DNA of 64,000 nucleotides from Simplicispira suum (GTDB lineage Bacteria > Pseudomonadota > Gammaproteobacteria > Burkholderiales > Burkholderiaceae_C): assembly GCF_003008595.1 (NCBI RefSeq), contig NZ_CP027669.1:558001-622000 (forward strand), written 5' to 3'. Under the pieces are notes generated by a model. The model saw only the letters and a list, made by a program, of their open reading frames with translations, had not been told where the DNA came from and did not search any database. Of the stretch, positions 29,944 to 40,602 are shown piece by piece (position 1 is the first letter of the stretch; every line of letters starts with the position of its first letter). The translations under genes were made by a program, and so were the position numbers.

Positions 29944-30879
29944 ATGCGAATCCTAAAACCGATGCGATACCTTGTCCATTTGCTGCGCAGAATTCTGGGA
30001 ACCACCATGCTTCAGGAAACGTTGCTGCAAGTTCAGCAGCAGATGGCGAGTCTGGCCCAGCCTGCAGCACCCGACGCCGAGCCACCGAAGAGCGCCACGC
30101 TATGCGACGCCAGAGCACAGGTCAGACTGCTGGTTGCACGGAGCTATTTGCGAGGCCAAGGCGTGGAGATTGGCGCATTTGCCTCTCCACTGGAATTGCC
30201 GGAGGGAGCACGAGTTCAATACATCGACAAATACAGCGCCGAAGACATTGGAAAGCCATTCAATATATCCGGATTAACATTGGAAGATTTTGGCACCGAC
30301 ATCAATTCGATTGTCATTCCAGATATTGTTGATAGCGGGGAAACTTTGGCAAAAGTGGGGGATTACTCCCAAGACTTTGTTATTGCAAACCATGTATTCG
30401 AACATTTTGAAGATCCGATTAAAGGATTTAAAAATATGTTGCGCATTCTTAGGCATGGGGGCATTCTTTATCTCAGCCTACCAGAAATGCGTCATAGTTT
30501 TGACAGAACGCGGAAGCCTACATCATTTGAGCATCTACTGAGAGACTACGAGCACAGTCCCACGTGGTCTCGAGGCACGGCATATCAGGAGTTCGCGGAG
30601 ATTTTTGCTTCGCATGGAATGGACAAAGGCCTTTTTCCCCGCGTACATGGCAGCGAACTCAAAGCATTTGTCGGGCAGCAGGCACAAATTTTGGAGAAAG
30701 CCGATTTCAGCATTCATTTTCACGCCTGGACAATGGATGGCATGCAAGAGCTATTTTTGAGAATAAAATCTCATTTCGACCTATCATTTGAGACAAAATT
30801 AATTGTAAAAAATGAAGACGAAGTTATTTTTATATTTGAAAAAACGGTTCCACAAATAAAAGCTGGAGTATTCGCATAA
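29944..30879 (+). CDS. Class I SAM-dependent methyltransferase, low-GC
   Basis: A 311-residue protein with a methyltransferase type 11-like core. Motif I is approximated by GVEIGAFASPLELP, an acidic strand follows (YIDKYSAED), and the motif IV region reads DFVIANHVFEHFEDPIKG. The substrate is unknown. Related methyltransferases occur near surface-glycan genes, but none are here. The second half of the gene (about 30270-30880) is strongly AT-rich compared with everything around it, with codons such as AAA, ATT and AAT. This suggests recent acquisition of the gene or part of it. The start is uncertain: ATG at 29944, ATG at 29962, or TTG at 29929, none with a good ribosome binding site. Confidence 0.72.
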   Translation: MRILKPMRYLVHLLRRILGTTMLQETLLQVQQQMASLAQPAAPDAEPPKSATLCDARAQVRLLVARSYLRGQGVEIGAFASPLELPEGARVQYIDKYSAEDIGKPFNISGLTLEDFGTDINSIVIPDIVDSGETLAKVGDYSQDFVIANHVFEHFEDPIKGFKNMLRILRHGGILYLSLPEMRHSFDRTRKPTSFEHLLRDYEHSPTWSRGTAYQEFAEIFASHGMDKGLFPRVHGSELKAFVGQQAQILEKADFSIHFHAWTMDGMQELFLRIKSHFDLSFETKLIVKNEDEVIFIFEKTVPQIKAGVFA

Positions 30880-30924
30880 ATAGTCTAGTCCAGCCGCCGC
30901 AAAGGTGGCGCCCCACTCCCAGCA

Positions 30925-32247
30925 ATGGCTTTCGAACCGACCTACAGTCCCAGTTCCATGCCTTTGCCATCGCCCCTGCCTCGCTCTGAACTTCCTGTGT
31001 CTCTCGCGCCCGGCGATACGAGACAAACAGCACGCCACGTGCCCGAGCAGATCCAGAGCCGGCAATCCTTGCTGCTCGGTATTTCCCTGCTGCTGATTGC
31101 CTTCAACCTGCGCCCGGTATTTGGCAGTTTGTCGGTGGTATTGCCGGACATCATGCGCGATACCGGTCTTGGCGCTACTGGCGCCAGCCTGTTGACCACC
31201 CTGCCGATTCTTTGCCTGGGCGTTTTTTCGGCTCCGGCGCCGGCTCTGGCGCGGCGTTTTGGCATCGAGCGCACGCTGCTGGGCGCCATGCTGCTCATTT
31301 GCATCGGCACCCTGCTGCGTGGCTGGGTCCATTTGCCGCTGCTGTTTGCCGCTTCGGTGCTCGCCGGGGCAGGCATCGCCATCGGCAATGTGCTGGTGTT
31401 GGGCCTGATCAAGCGCGACTTCCCGCACCGCTCGGCGATGATGACCGGGCTCTACACCCTGGCCATCTGCGCGGGGGCGTCCGTTGCCACAGCCTTCACC
31501 GTGCCGCTGGCGCAACAGCTGTTTGGCGGCGCGTGGGCGCCAGCGTTGGCCAGTTGGGCGCTGCCCGCAGGCTTGGTCATGCTGCTCTGGGCGCCGCTGG
31601 CGCTATCGGCCCCGCATGAGGCGATTTCTCCCGTACCGAATCCCCTGTCGGGCAGGAGACTGGGCAGCCTGGGACGCGATCGCCTTGCCTGGCAAGTGAC
31701 GATCTTCATGGGCTCGCAATCGGCCATGGCTTATGTCGTAATGGGCTGGCTGGCTCCGATCCTGCGCGAGCGGGGCCTGAACGGCACGGAGGCAGGCTAC
31801 GTGGTTGCCACGGCCATCCTCACACAGTTGGTCACCAGCCTGCTGACACCCTCCATTGCGGCGCGCTGCCGGGACCAGCGAGCGCTGGCCGTCGGTCTGG
31901 CGCTGCTCGTACTGAGCTCTTTGTTGGCACTGATTTTTGCCCCGCTTGGCGGCCGATGGGTCTGGGCCGTGCTGCTGGGCTGCGGTCTGGGAAGCGCCTT
32001 TGCGCTCGCACTGAGCCTCATCGTCATGCGCAGCGCCAACGCCCAAGTCACCGCCCAGCTCTCGGCCATGGCGCAAGGATGGGGCTACACCTTGGCGGCA
32101 GTTGGTCCGCTGCTGGTGGGGCTGCTGCGCGGCTGGACCGGCGGCTATGCATCGGCAGCGACTTTGTTGGTGCTGCTCTCCGTTGTCATGGCCTGGAGCG
32201 GCTGGGGGGCAGGTCGCAACCTGCTTGTGCAGCCGCATTCGCACTGA
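30925..32247 (+). CDS. MFS transporter, CynX/NimT-like
   Basis: A 440-residue integral membrane transporter with 12 predicted hydrophobic segments. The N-terminal helix region LLIAFNLRPVFGSLSVVLPDIMRDTGLGATGASLLTTLP is characteristic of the cyanate transporter/2-nitroimidazole exporter branch. The loop after helix 2 (ARRFGIERTLLGA) fits MFS motif A. The chosen start gives a 40-residue hydrophilic N-terminus. The ATG at 30958 is an alternative. No cyanase gene is nearby, so the substrate is unknown. Confidence 0.85.
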   Translation: MAFEPTYSPSSMPLPSPLPRSELPVSLAPGDTRQTARHVPEQIQSRQSLLLGISLLLIAFNLRPVFGSLSVVLPDIMRDTGLGATGASLLTTLPILCLGVFSAPAPALARRFGIERTLLGAMLLICIGTLLRGWVHLPLLFAASVLAGAGIAIGNVLVLGLIKRDFPHRSAMMTGLYTLAICAGASVATAFTVPLAQQLFGGAWAPALASWALPAGLVMLLWAPLALSAPHEAISPVPNPLSGRRLGSLGRDRLAWQVTIFMGSQSAMAYVVMGWLAPILRERGLNGTEAGYVVATAILTQLVTSLLTPSIAARCRDQRALAVGLALLVLSSLLALIFAPLGGRWVWAVLLGCGLGSAFALALSLIVMRSANAQVTAQLSAMAQGWGYTLAAVGPLLVGLLRGWTGGYASAATLLVLLSVVMAWSGWGAGRNLLVQPHSH

Positions 32248-32283
32248 TGTATGCACATGGCATGGCAGAACGTCTTGAAACTT

Positions 32284-32336
32284 TGCTATTAACAATATAG
32301 CTATCCAAGCTTATTTCACAAGCGATGGGGCCTAAA
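32284..32336 (-). repeat. Palindromic 55-bp repeat, copy 5, between MFS gene and rplI
   Basis: The plus strand reads GCTATTAACAATATAGCTATCC, then AAGCTTATTTCACAAGCGATGGGGCC. It lies between two convergent genes. The surrounding 225-bp gap also holds a GACCGGC/GCCGGTC hairpin (32394-32416) and the rplI terminator. Confidence 0.75.
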
Positions 32337-32412
32337 AACACTTGATTTTTTAGATCCCGACGACGCCTACCCATTGGCTCACTCTCCCAGGCAGACCGGC
32401 CCTGTTCTCGCC

Positions 32413-32447
32413 GGTCAAAAAACAAAGACCGCCCGAAGGCGGTCTTT
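32413..32447 (-). terminator. Rho-independent terminator of the rpsF-rplI operon
   Basis: On the minus strand a perfect 10-bp stem (AAAGACCGCC/GGCGGTCTTT) with a TTCG loop is followed by GTTTTTTG. It lies 25 bp past the rplI stop, in the right orientation. Confidence 0.93.
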
Positions 32448-32472
32448 GCGAGGGATGCACTGCGCTACGTGA

Positions 32473-32925
32473 TCAGACGGTTTCGCCGTACACGGAAATG
32501 GTGACTTCCACAGCCACGTCGTGGTGCAAGGTCACGCTCACGGCGCTATCGCCGATGGTCTTGATGGGGCCGGCGGGCATACGCACTTGCGACTTCAGCA
32601 CCTTGAAGCCCAGCTTGTTCAGCTCTTCGGCGATGTCGCCATTGGTGACAGAACCAAACAGGCGGCCGTCCACACCGGCCTTTTGCGTCAGCTTGATGAC
32701 CTTGCCTTCAAGCTTGGCACCTTCAGCTTGCGAAACGGCGAGCTTTTCAGCTGCAGCTTTTTCCAGTTCGGCGCGCTTGGCTTCGAACTCGGCTTTGGCG
32801 GTAGCCGTGGCACGGCGGGCACGGCCCGAGGGAATCAGAAAGTTGCGGGCGTAGCCGTCTTTGACCTTGACGAGATCGCCGAGGATGCCAAGGTTTGCAA
32901 CCTTGTCGAGCAGGATGATTTGCAT
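32473..32925 (-). CDS. rplI: 50S ribosomal protein L9
   Basis: Binds 23S rRNA at the base of the L1 stalk. The 150 residues show the family N-terminus [28 protein letters not shown], a long charged central helix (about 40-75), and a C-terminal domain starting near [13 protein letters not shown]. It is the last gene of rpsF-priB-rpsR-rplI and is followed by a strong terminator. Confidence 0.97.
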   Translation of the reverse strand: MQIILLDKVANLGILGDLVKVKDGYARNFLIPSGRARRATATAKAEFEAKRAELEKAAAEKLAVSQAEGAKLEGKVIKLTQKAGVDGRLFGSVTNGDIAEELNKLGFKVLKSQVRMPAGPIKTIGDSAVSVTLHHDVAVEVTISVYGETV

Positions 32926-32937
32926 GACGGGTGCTCC

Positions 32938-33219
32938 TTAGATTTTGTGCTGGTCGCTGTAAGGCACCAGTGCCAGGAAGCGTGCGCGCTTGATGGCGGT
33001 GTTGAGCTGGCGCTGGAAGATCGCGCGCGTGCCGGTCAGGCGCGCGGGGATGATCTTGCCGTTCTCGGCGATGAAGTCGCGCAGCGTGTCGACATCCTTG
33101 TAGTCGATTTCTTCGACGCCAGTGACGGTGAAACGGCAGAAGCGCTTGCGCTTGAACAGCAGCGACTGGGTGTTGCGCTTGGGGCGCTTGTCTTTATTGA
33201 ATTTCTTGAACGTGGCCAT
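32938..33219 (-). CDS. rpsR: 30S ribosomal protein S18
   Basis: A small-subunit protein that binds 16S rRNA together with S6. The 93 residues include the signature [24 protein letters not shown] and the basic C-terminal [24 protein letters not shown] ribosome binding site precedes the ATG. It is third in the ribosomal operon. Confidence 0.97.
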   Translation of the reverse strand: MATFKKFNKDKRPKRNTQSLLFKRKRFCRFTVTGVEEIDYKDVDTLRDFIAENGKIIPARLTGTRAIFQRQLNTAIKRARFLALVPYSDQHKI

Positions 33220-33237
33220 TGACGGACCTCTTGAAAA

Positions 33238-33540
33238 TTAATCGGGTTGAATATCCTGAACATGCAGCACAGCGTGCTTGCCATTGCGGGGTGTTGCCAA
33301 AAAACCAGTGAAGCGCCAGAGGCTGCCTATGGATTGCTTGGCCAATCGCTCGGCCATCGCACCAAAAGCCACCGCTTTCATCGCTGCCTTGACATCGCGG
33401 TTCTGTCCTGCCTCTTGCTGCTGCGAGCTGTGCTCAAGCCGCAATTCGATGGCGGGAAGACCGGCGGGCGTGAATCGCAAAGGCTGCGCCTCGGCGATAC
33501 AGGCGGTCAAGACAACGTGGTTCTGCACTCCTTGGGGCAA
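33238..33540 (-). CDS. priB: Primosomal replication protein N
   Basis: A single-strand DNA-binding OB-fold protein used in replication restart. It is about 100 residues with LRFTPAGLPAIELRLEH and the C-terminal SLWRFTGFLATPRNGKHAVLHVQD. It sits between rpsF and rpsR as usual. No ATG is available at the 5' end. The start is either TTG at 33540 or GTG at 33528. AAGGA directly touches the GTG, which is too close to serve as its ribosome binding site, so the TTG is listed, with doubt. Confidence 0.88.
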   Translation of the reverse strand: MPQGVQNHVVLTACIAEAQPLRFTPAGLPAIELRLEHSSQQQEAGQNRDVKAAMKAVAFGAMAERLAKQSIGSLWRFTGFLATPRNGKHAVLHVQDIQPD

Positions 33541-33555
33541 ACGCCGCGTCTGGCG

Positions 33556-33981
33556 CTATGCGCGCTCAGTACGTTCGCTGCGCTCGCCACGGTCGGGGCG
33601 CTCTCCGCGCTCACCGGAAGCAGCGTATTCGGCCTGGCTGGCCTTGCGGGCTTCTTCGCGCTCGACGGTCTTCATCATCGACGAAGGGCCGGTATCGGCC
33701 TTCTTCTTCAGCACGGTGAGGTGGCGCAGAACGGCGTCGTTGAACTTGAACGCATGCTCCAGTTCGGCCATCACAGCCTGATCGGCTTCGATGTTGATGC
33801 ACAGGTAGTGCGCCTTGGCGAGCTTGTTGATCAGGTATGCCAGCTGGCGGCGGCCCCAGTCTTCCACGCGGTGCACCTGACCACCGCCAGCGGTGATCAT
33901 GCCCTTGTAGCGCTCGAGCATGGCGGGAACCTGCTCGCTTTGATCCGGATGGATCAACAAAATGATTTCGTAGTGACGCAT
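33556..33981 (-). CDS. rpsF: 30S ribosomal protein S6
   Basis: Partners S18 on the 16S rRNA platform. It is 141 residues: a conserved ferredoxin-like fold ([18 protein letters not shown], then [16 protein letters not shown] and the NIEAD block) and a charged tail rich in Glu, Arg and Gly ([17 protein letters not shown]) that is longer than in E. coli but usual for Burkholderiales. An AAGGAGT ribosome binding site lies upstream. It is the first gene of the operon. Confidence 0.97.
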   Translation of the reverse strand: MRHYEIILLIHPDQSEQVPAMLERYKGMITAGGGQVHRVEDWGRRQLAYLINKLAKAHYLCINIEADQAVMAELEHAFKFNDAVLRHLTVLKKKADTGPSSMMKTVEREEARKASQAEYAASGERGERPDRGERSERTERA

Positions 33982-34002
33982 GCATACTCCTTGTGGTTAA
34001 AC

Positions 34003-34052
34003 GCCACCCGCTGCGTCCGTAGCAGTGTGGCAAGGCAAAGCCGGCAATTATA
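34003..34052 (-). promoter_or_regulatory. rpsF leader: possible promoter -10 and hairpin
   Basis: On the minus strand TATAAT (34047-34052) is a good -10 element about 65 bp upstream of rpsF, though I see no clear -35. Just downstream the transcript can form a hairpin (GCCAC...GTGGC outer, CTGC/GCAG inner, 34003-34031). It could be where S6:S18 autoregulates, but the unpaired bases read CGG rather than the CCG bulge I recall for the known S6:S18 RNA motif. Confidence 0.4.
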
Positions 34053-34110
34053 GTACGCAGCTGTCGCTTGGCGCTGAAGCGCGTCTGTGCAGATCACACC
34101 ATGCGCAATC

Positions 34111-34138
34111 CTTGAATTGCTCCCTGCCGCCCCCATGT
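34111..34138 (+). promoter_or_regulatory. Sigma-32 (RpoH) heat-shock promoter of grpE-dnaK-dnaJ
   Basis: CTTGAAT, a 13-base spacer, then CCCCATGT. This is almost the textbook RpoH promoter (CTTGAAA, 13-15 bases, CCCCATNT), placed about 50 bp upstream of the grpE ATG. Confidence 0.88.
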
Positions 34139-34189
34139 GCGCCGACATACCTTCCTTTCATCCGCTCCTTCGCCTCTGAGACGACCGAC

Positions 34190-34744
34190 ATGCAAGACAA
34201 CAACCACAATCCCGCCGCGCCGGCTCCGAACCTGCCCCCCGAAGAATTTGAAGCCGCGATGGCTGCCAATGCCAACGATGAAATGCAGCGCTTGCAGAAC
34301 GAACTGGCTGAGTTGAAGGCCAAAAGTGCCGAACTGGCCGATCAGTTTCTGCGTGCCAAGGCCGAGGCCGAAAACGCCCGCCGCCGTGCCGAGGACGAAA
34401 TCTCCAAGGCGCGCAAGTTCGGTATCGAGAATTTTGCTGAGGGTCTGCTGCCCGTGGCCGACAGCCTGGACGCGGCACTCGCCATTCAAAACGCGACTGC
34501 GGCGCAGTTGCGCGAAGGCACTGAAGCCACCTTGCGCCAACTGATCTCGGCGCTGGAGCGCAATCGTGTGGTCGTCGTGAACCCACCTCCGGGCGAAAAG
34601 TTCGATCCGCACCGCCACCAAGCCATCAGCATGGTGGCGGCCAACCAGGAAGCCAACACCATCGTCTCGGTGCTGCAAAAGGGCTACCTGATTGCCGATC
34701 GGGTGTTGCGCCCTGCTCTGGTAACGGTGGCCGCGCCCAAGTAG
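34190..34744 (+). CDS. grpE: Nucleotide exchange factor GrpE
   Basis: Releases ADP from DnaK. The 184-residue protein has a flexible acidic N-terminus, a long coiled coil (about residues 25-80, [29 protein letters not shown]), and a C-terminal beta domain ([19 protein letters not shown]...[17 protein letters not shown]). The start at 34190 lies downstream of the heat-shock promoter. Longer in-frame extensions would cross that promoter. Confidence 0.96.
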   Translation: MQDNNHNPAAPAPNLPPEEFEAAMAANANDEMQRLQNELAELKAKSAELADQFLRAKAEAENARRRAEDEISKARKFGIENFAEGLLPVADSLDAALAIQNATAAQLREGTEATLRQLISALERNRVVVVNPPPGEKFDPHRHQAISMVAANQEANTIVSVLQKGYLIADRVLRPALVTVAAPK

Positions 34745-34795
34745 GCACAAAAATGCGCCGACCCGCTTGAAGCCTGCCACGCAGGCCACAAATAA

Positions 34796-36781
<1,986 letters not shown>

Positions 36782-36887
36782 GCCCGTCAGGGCTGCGCAC
36801 CGGGCGCAGCCAGACCGACCGAGCCGCCGTGCTGGGAGCCCCAAAGGCTTTCGCGCGGCGTTCCTGTTCCAACCGGGCTGACAACTC

Positions 36888-38030
36888 ATGTCGAAAAGAG
36901 ACTACTACGAGGTTCTCGGCGTTCCCAAGAACGCCTCCGAGGACGAGATCAAAAAGGCCTATCGCAAACTGGCGATGAAGCACCACCCTGACCGCAACCA
37001 GGGCGATGCGGGCAAGGCAGCGGAGGACCGCTTCAAAGAGGCCAAAGAAGCCTACGAAATGTTGTCGGATGCGCGCAAGCGTTCGGCTTACGACCAGTTC
37101 GGGCACGCCGGCGTCGACCCGAATATGCGCGGCCCCGGAGGCCCGGGAACGGAGGGGTTTGGCGGGTTTGCCGAAGCCTTTGGCGACATCTTTGGCGACA
37201 TGTTCAACCAGGGCGGACGCGGGCGCGGCCCGGGCGGGCGCCAGGTCTACCGTGGCAGCGATCTGAGCTACGCCATGGAGGTCACGCTGGAAGAAGCTGC
37301 GCGTGGAAAGGACGCGCAAATCCGCATCCCTTCGTGGGAAGCCTGCGACACCTGCCACGGCAGCGGTGCCAAGCCCGGCACCAGCGCCAAAACCTGCGGC
37401 ACCTGCAGTGGTTCCGGCACCGTACAGATGCGCCAGGGCTTTTTTAGCGTGCAGCAGACCTGCCCGCATTGCCGCGGCACCGGCAAGATCATCCCCGAGC
37501 CGTGTGCGAGCTGCCAGGGCCAGGGGCGCGTGAAGAAGCAGAAGACGCTCGAAGTGAAGATTCCGGCCGGTATCGATGACGGCATGCGTATCCGCAGCAC
37601 CGGCAACGGTGAGCCCGGCACCAACGGCGGGCCGCCCGGCGACCTGTACATCGAAATCCGCATGAAGAAGCACGACATCTTCGAGCGCGACGGTGACGAT
37701 CTGCACTGCCAGGTGCCTGTGAGCTTCATCACGGCGGCGCTGGGCGGCGAGATCGACGTACCTACTCTCAATGGCAAGGCTGCCATCGACATCCCCGAAG
37801 GCACCCAGGCCGGCAAGCAGTTCCGCCTGCGCGGCAAAGGCGTCAAGGGCGTGCGCGCCAGCTACCCCGGCGACCTGTATTGCCACATTGCGGTGGAAAC
37901 TCCGGTCAAGCTGACTGAACACCAGCGCAAGCTATTGCGTGAACTCGAAGAATCGCTGAAAAAGGGCGGCGCTCGCCACTCACCGAGCGGCGAGAGCTGG
38001 ACCGACAAGCTCAAGAGTTTCTTCAGTTGA
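36888..38030 (+). CDS. dnaJ: Chaperone DnaJ (Hsp40)
   Basis: Stimulates DnaK ATPase and delivers clients. The 380 residues have a J domain with HPD (KHHPDRN), a Gly/Phe-rich segment (about 75-125), a zinc-binding domain with four CxxCxGxG repeats ([32 protein letters not shown]), and C-terminal peptide-binding domains. It lies 106 bp after dnaK on the same strand, probably the same transcript. Confidence 0.98.
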   Translation: MSKRDYYEVLGVPKNASEDEIKKAYRKLAMKHHPDRNQGDAGKAAEDRFKEAKEAYEMLSDARKRSAYDQFGHAGVDPNMRGPGGPGTEGFGGFAEAFGDIFGDMFNQGGRGRGPGGRQVYRGSDLSYAMEVTLEEAARGKDAQIRIPSWEACDTCHGSGAKPGTSAKTCGTCSGSGTVQMRQGFFSVQQTCPHCRGTGKIIPEPCASCQGQGRVKKQKTLEVKIPAGIDDGMRIRSTGNGEPGTNGGPPGDLYIEIRMKKHDIFERDGDDLHCQVPVSFITAALGGEIDVPTLNGKAAIDIPEGTQAGKQFRLRGKGVKGVRASYPGDLYCHIAVETPVKLTEHQRKLLRELEESLKKGGARHSPSGESWTDKLKSFFS

Positions 38031-38147
38031 TTCCGTCTCCAGATCAGGCGTGAACAGGGAGGCGAAGCTGACCCAGTGCGTGCGCGTTTGATTTAGAACT
38101 GGAATGAGTTCGCTACCATGGGGCTCCAAAGCGCATCGGAGCACCCC

Positions 38148-39512
38148 ATGGCCCCCAGCATTACTTTTCTCGGTGCTGCCAGCACCGTGACTGGCTCCAA
38201 ATACCTTGTTCGACACGAAGGGCACTGCGCGCTGGTGGATTGCGGCCTGTTCCAGGGCTACAAACAGCTGCGCTTGCGCAACTGGCAGCCCCTCGGCGTC
38301 GCCCCTGCACAAATCGATGCGGTGTTGCTGACCCATGCACATCTGGACCACAGCGGCTACCTGCCGTTGCTGGCGCGTGATGGCTTTCACGGCGCGGTCC
38401 ATGCCACCGCCGCCACCCGCGAACTCTGTGGCATTTTGTTGCCCGACAGCGGCCATTTGCAGGAAGAAGATGCGGCGTATCTGAACCGCCACCATCTCAG
38501 CAAGCATTCGCCCGCGCTGCCGCTGTACACGCGGCTCGACGCGCAGCGCTGCCTGCGTCAGTTCCACAGCCACGCGCTGCACCGCAGCTTCGAGCCCGTG
38601 CCGGGTTGGCGCGCCACGTTCAGTTCCGCCGGGCACATTCTGGGCGCCGCCAGCATCCTGCTGGAAGTTGGCGGCCACCGCATTCTTTTTTCTGGCGATC
38701 TGGGCCGGGACGACGATCTTGTGATGGCGCCGCCCGAGGCGCCGCCGCAGGCCGACACGGTTCTTGTTGAATCGACCTATGGTGACCGCCAGCACCCCCC
38801 GGAAAACATGGTGGACGAACTGGGCGCAGTGTTGGCACCCGTCGCAAAGCGTGGGGGCGTCGCCGTGGTGCCGGTGTTTGCCGTAGGCCGCGCGCAGTCG
38901 GTACTGCACGCCATCAACCTGCTCAAAACGCGCGGGACGCTGCCACGACAGCTGCCCGTGTTTCTTGACAGTCCCATGGCCGTCAACACCACAGCCTTGT
39001 TTGCCCAGCATCCACAGGCGCACCGCCTCAGCACGCAAGAAGTGCATGCGCTTTCACACAGCGCCACCATGGTGCAGACCACCGAAGACTCCAAAGCCCT
39101 GGCCAAGCGCCACGGACCCATGGTGATTCTCTCCGCCAGCGGCATGGCCACAGGTGGGCGCGTGCTGCACCATCTCGCGCTGTACTCGGGCGATCACCGC
39201 AATCTGATCGTGCTCACGGGCCACCAAGCCCCCGGAACCCGGGGCGCCCGAATCGCTGCGGGCGAGAAGAGCATTCGTATCCATGGCCAGGACGTGGCTA
39301 TCCGCGCCCAGGTGGCACAGATCGACTCCGCTTCCGCCCATGCCGATAGCGATCAGACGCTGGCCTGGCTGCGGCGCCTGGACCACGCTCCCAGGAAGGT
39401 GTTCGTGGTGCATGGAGAGATGGCTGCGGCCGACCGCTTGCGCGAACGCATTGCCCACGAACTCCATTGGCGAGCGCTGGTGCCCGAGCAAGGCGCCGTT
39501 CACTCGCTTTAG
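38148..39512 (+). CDS. MBL-fold beta-CASP ribonuclease/exonuclease
   Basis: A 454-residue metallo-beta-lactamase-fold nuclease of the CPSF/beta-CASP group (YsgA/Rv2752-like in size). The zinc site is visible as THAHLDHSGYLPLL, the SAGHILGAAS His and the FSGDLGRDDDL Asp. beta-CASP motifs include VLVESTYGDRQH, PVFAVGRAQ, LSASGMATGGRVLHHL and the late His in SASAHADSDQTL. The start at 38148 gives the conserved ITFLGAASTVTGSKYLV N-terminus. RNA processing is the family role; no substrate is evident from context. Confidence 0.88.
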   Translation: MAPSITFLGAASTVTGSKYLVRHEGHCALVDCGLFQGYKQLRLRNWQPLGVAPAQIDAVLLTHAHLDHSGYLPLLARDGFHGAVHATAATRELCGILLPDSGHLQEEDAAYLNRHHLSKHSPALPLYTRLDAQRCLRQFHSHALHRSFEPVPGWRATFSSAGHILGAASILLEVGGHRILFSGDLGRDDDLVMAPPEAPPQADTVLVESTYGDRQHPPENMVDELGAVLAPVAKRGGVAVVPVFAVGRAQSVLHAINLLKTRGTLPRQLPVFLDSPMAVNTTALFAQHPQAHRLSTQEVHALSHSATMVQTTEDSKALAKRHGPMVILSASGMATGGRVLHHLALYSGDHRNLIVLTGHQAPGTRGARIAAGEKSIRIHGQDVAIRAQVAQIDSASAHADSDQTLAWLRRLDHAPRKVFVVHGEMAAADRLRERIAHELHWRALVPEQGAVHSL

Positions 39513-39627
39513 GGGCGGCTCCGTCACCGCGTATTTGCATTCCCCAGACATCGCACTTTGCGATGGCTTACTCGCATTTCTTAAAAGAAAATACAAAGAC
39601 TTCGTTTTTCAAGGGGTCTTTTCTCCC

Positions 39628-40569
39628 ATGTCCCGCTCTGAGCGCAACTTTGCGCGCCGTATCGACCTGACCTCGCTGCAGCTCTTTGTTGCGGTATGCG
39701 AGCTGGGAAGCATCGGGCGGGCGGCAGAGCGCGAATTTCTGGCGGCCTCGGCCGTCAGCAAACGGCTGGCGGACCTGGAAGCGGCCGTGGAAACCCCCCT
39801 GCTCTACCGCCACAGCCGAGGCGTGCGGCCTACGCCAGCCGGCGAGAGCCTGCTGCACCATGCGCGCACCGTGCTGTTCGGCCTGGAACGCATGCAGGGC
39901 GAGCTGGGCGAATACGCGGGTGGGGTGCGCGGCCACGTGCGCGTGCACGCCAACATTTCCGCCATCGTGGGATTTTTGCCGGAAGACCTGGGTGATTTTG
40001 CGCGCGCCCACCCCCATATCAAGATCGACCTGCAGGAACACCTGAGCGGCGCGGTGCAGCACGCTGTAAGCGAGGGCGCGGCCGATCTAGGCATCTGCCA
40101 TCTGGGCACCGGCAGCACCGCCGCCGACTTGCAAACCCGGCCCTACCGCAGCGACCGGCTGGTGCTGGTGGTGCCTGACGGACACGCCCTGGCGGCACAG
40201 GACGCCGTGCAGTTCAGCGAAATGCTTGACTACGACATCGTCGGCCTGCACGCCAACAGCAGCATCAGCCTGGCAATGCGCGCAGCGGCCGCCACCGTGG
40301 GCCGAACGCTGCGCCAGCGCATTCAGGTGACGGGCGTGGACGCCATGTGCCGCATGATCGACAACGGACTGGGCATCGGTCTGCTGCCCGACCGTGCCTT
40401 TGACCTGCTGCGCGGTGTGGGCGAGCTGCACGCCGTGCCGCTGCTGGAGCCTTGGGCGGAGCGCGCCCTCAGCTTGGTAGCGCGCGATTTTGACGCCCTC
40501 CCCGTTACCGCCCACTTGCTGGCGCAGCACTTGGCCCCCGCTGCCCCAATCGAGCCCGACAAAACCTAA
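39628..40569 (+). CDS. LysR-family transcriptional regulator
   Basis: A 313-residue regulator with an N-terminal winged helix-turn-helix (LTSLQLFVAVCELGSIGRAAEREFLAASAVSKRLADLEAAV) and a periplasmic-binding-like effector domain (about 95-300). It sits 33 bp upstream of leuC in the same direction, an arrangement I recall as frequent in Comamonadaceae. It may regulate the leu genes or only be their neighbour. The upstream 115 bp are AT-richer than the flanks and likely contain its promoter, but I cannot define the boxes. Confidence 0.88.
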   Translation: MSRSERNFARRIDLTSLQLFVAVCELGSIGRAAEREFLAASAVSKRLADLEAAVETPLLYRHSRGVRPTPAGESLLHHARTVLFGLERMQGELGEYAGGVRGHVRVHANISAIVGFLPEDLGDFARAHPHIKIDLQEHLSGAVQHAVSEGAADLGICHLGTGSTAADLQTRPYRSDRLVLVVPDGHALAAQDAVQFSEMLDYDIVGLHANSSISLAMRAAAATVGRTLRQRIQVTGVDAMCRMIDNGLGIGLLPDRAFDLLRGVGELHAVPLLEPWAERALSLVARDFDALPVTAHLLAQHLAPAAPIEPDKT

Positions 40570-40602
40570 AATTCATCTCCCCACCAGAAAGAAGAGCACC
40601 CC

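Noticed and set aside
30799..31515. 238-codon minus-strand frame opposite the MFS transporter
   Set aside because: Its Gln/Arg-rich composition is typical of an antisense frame. The plus strand has proper membrane helices.
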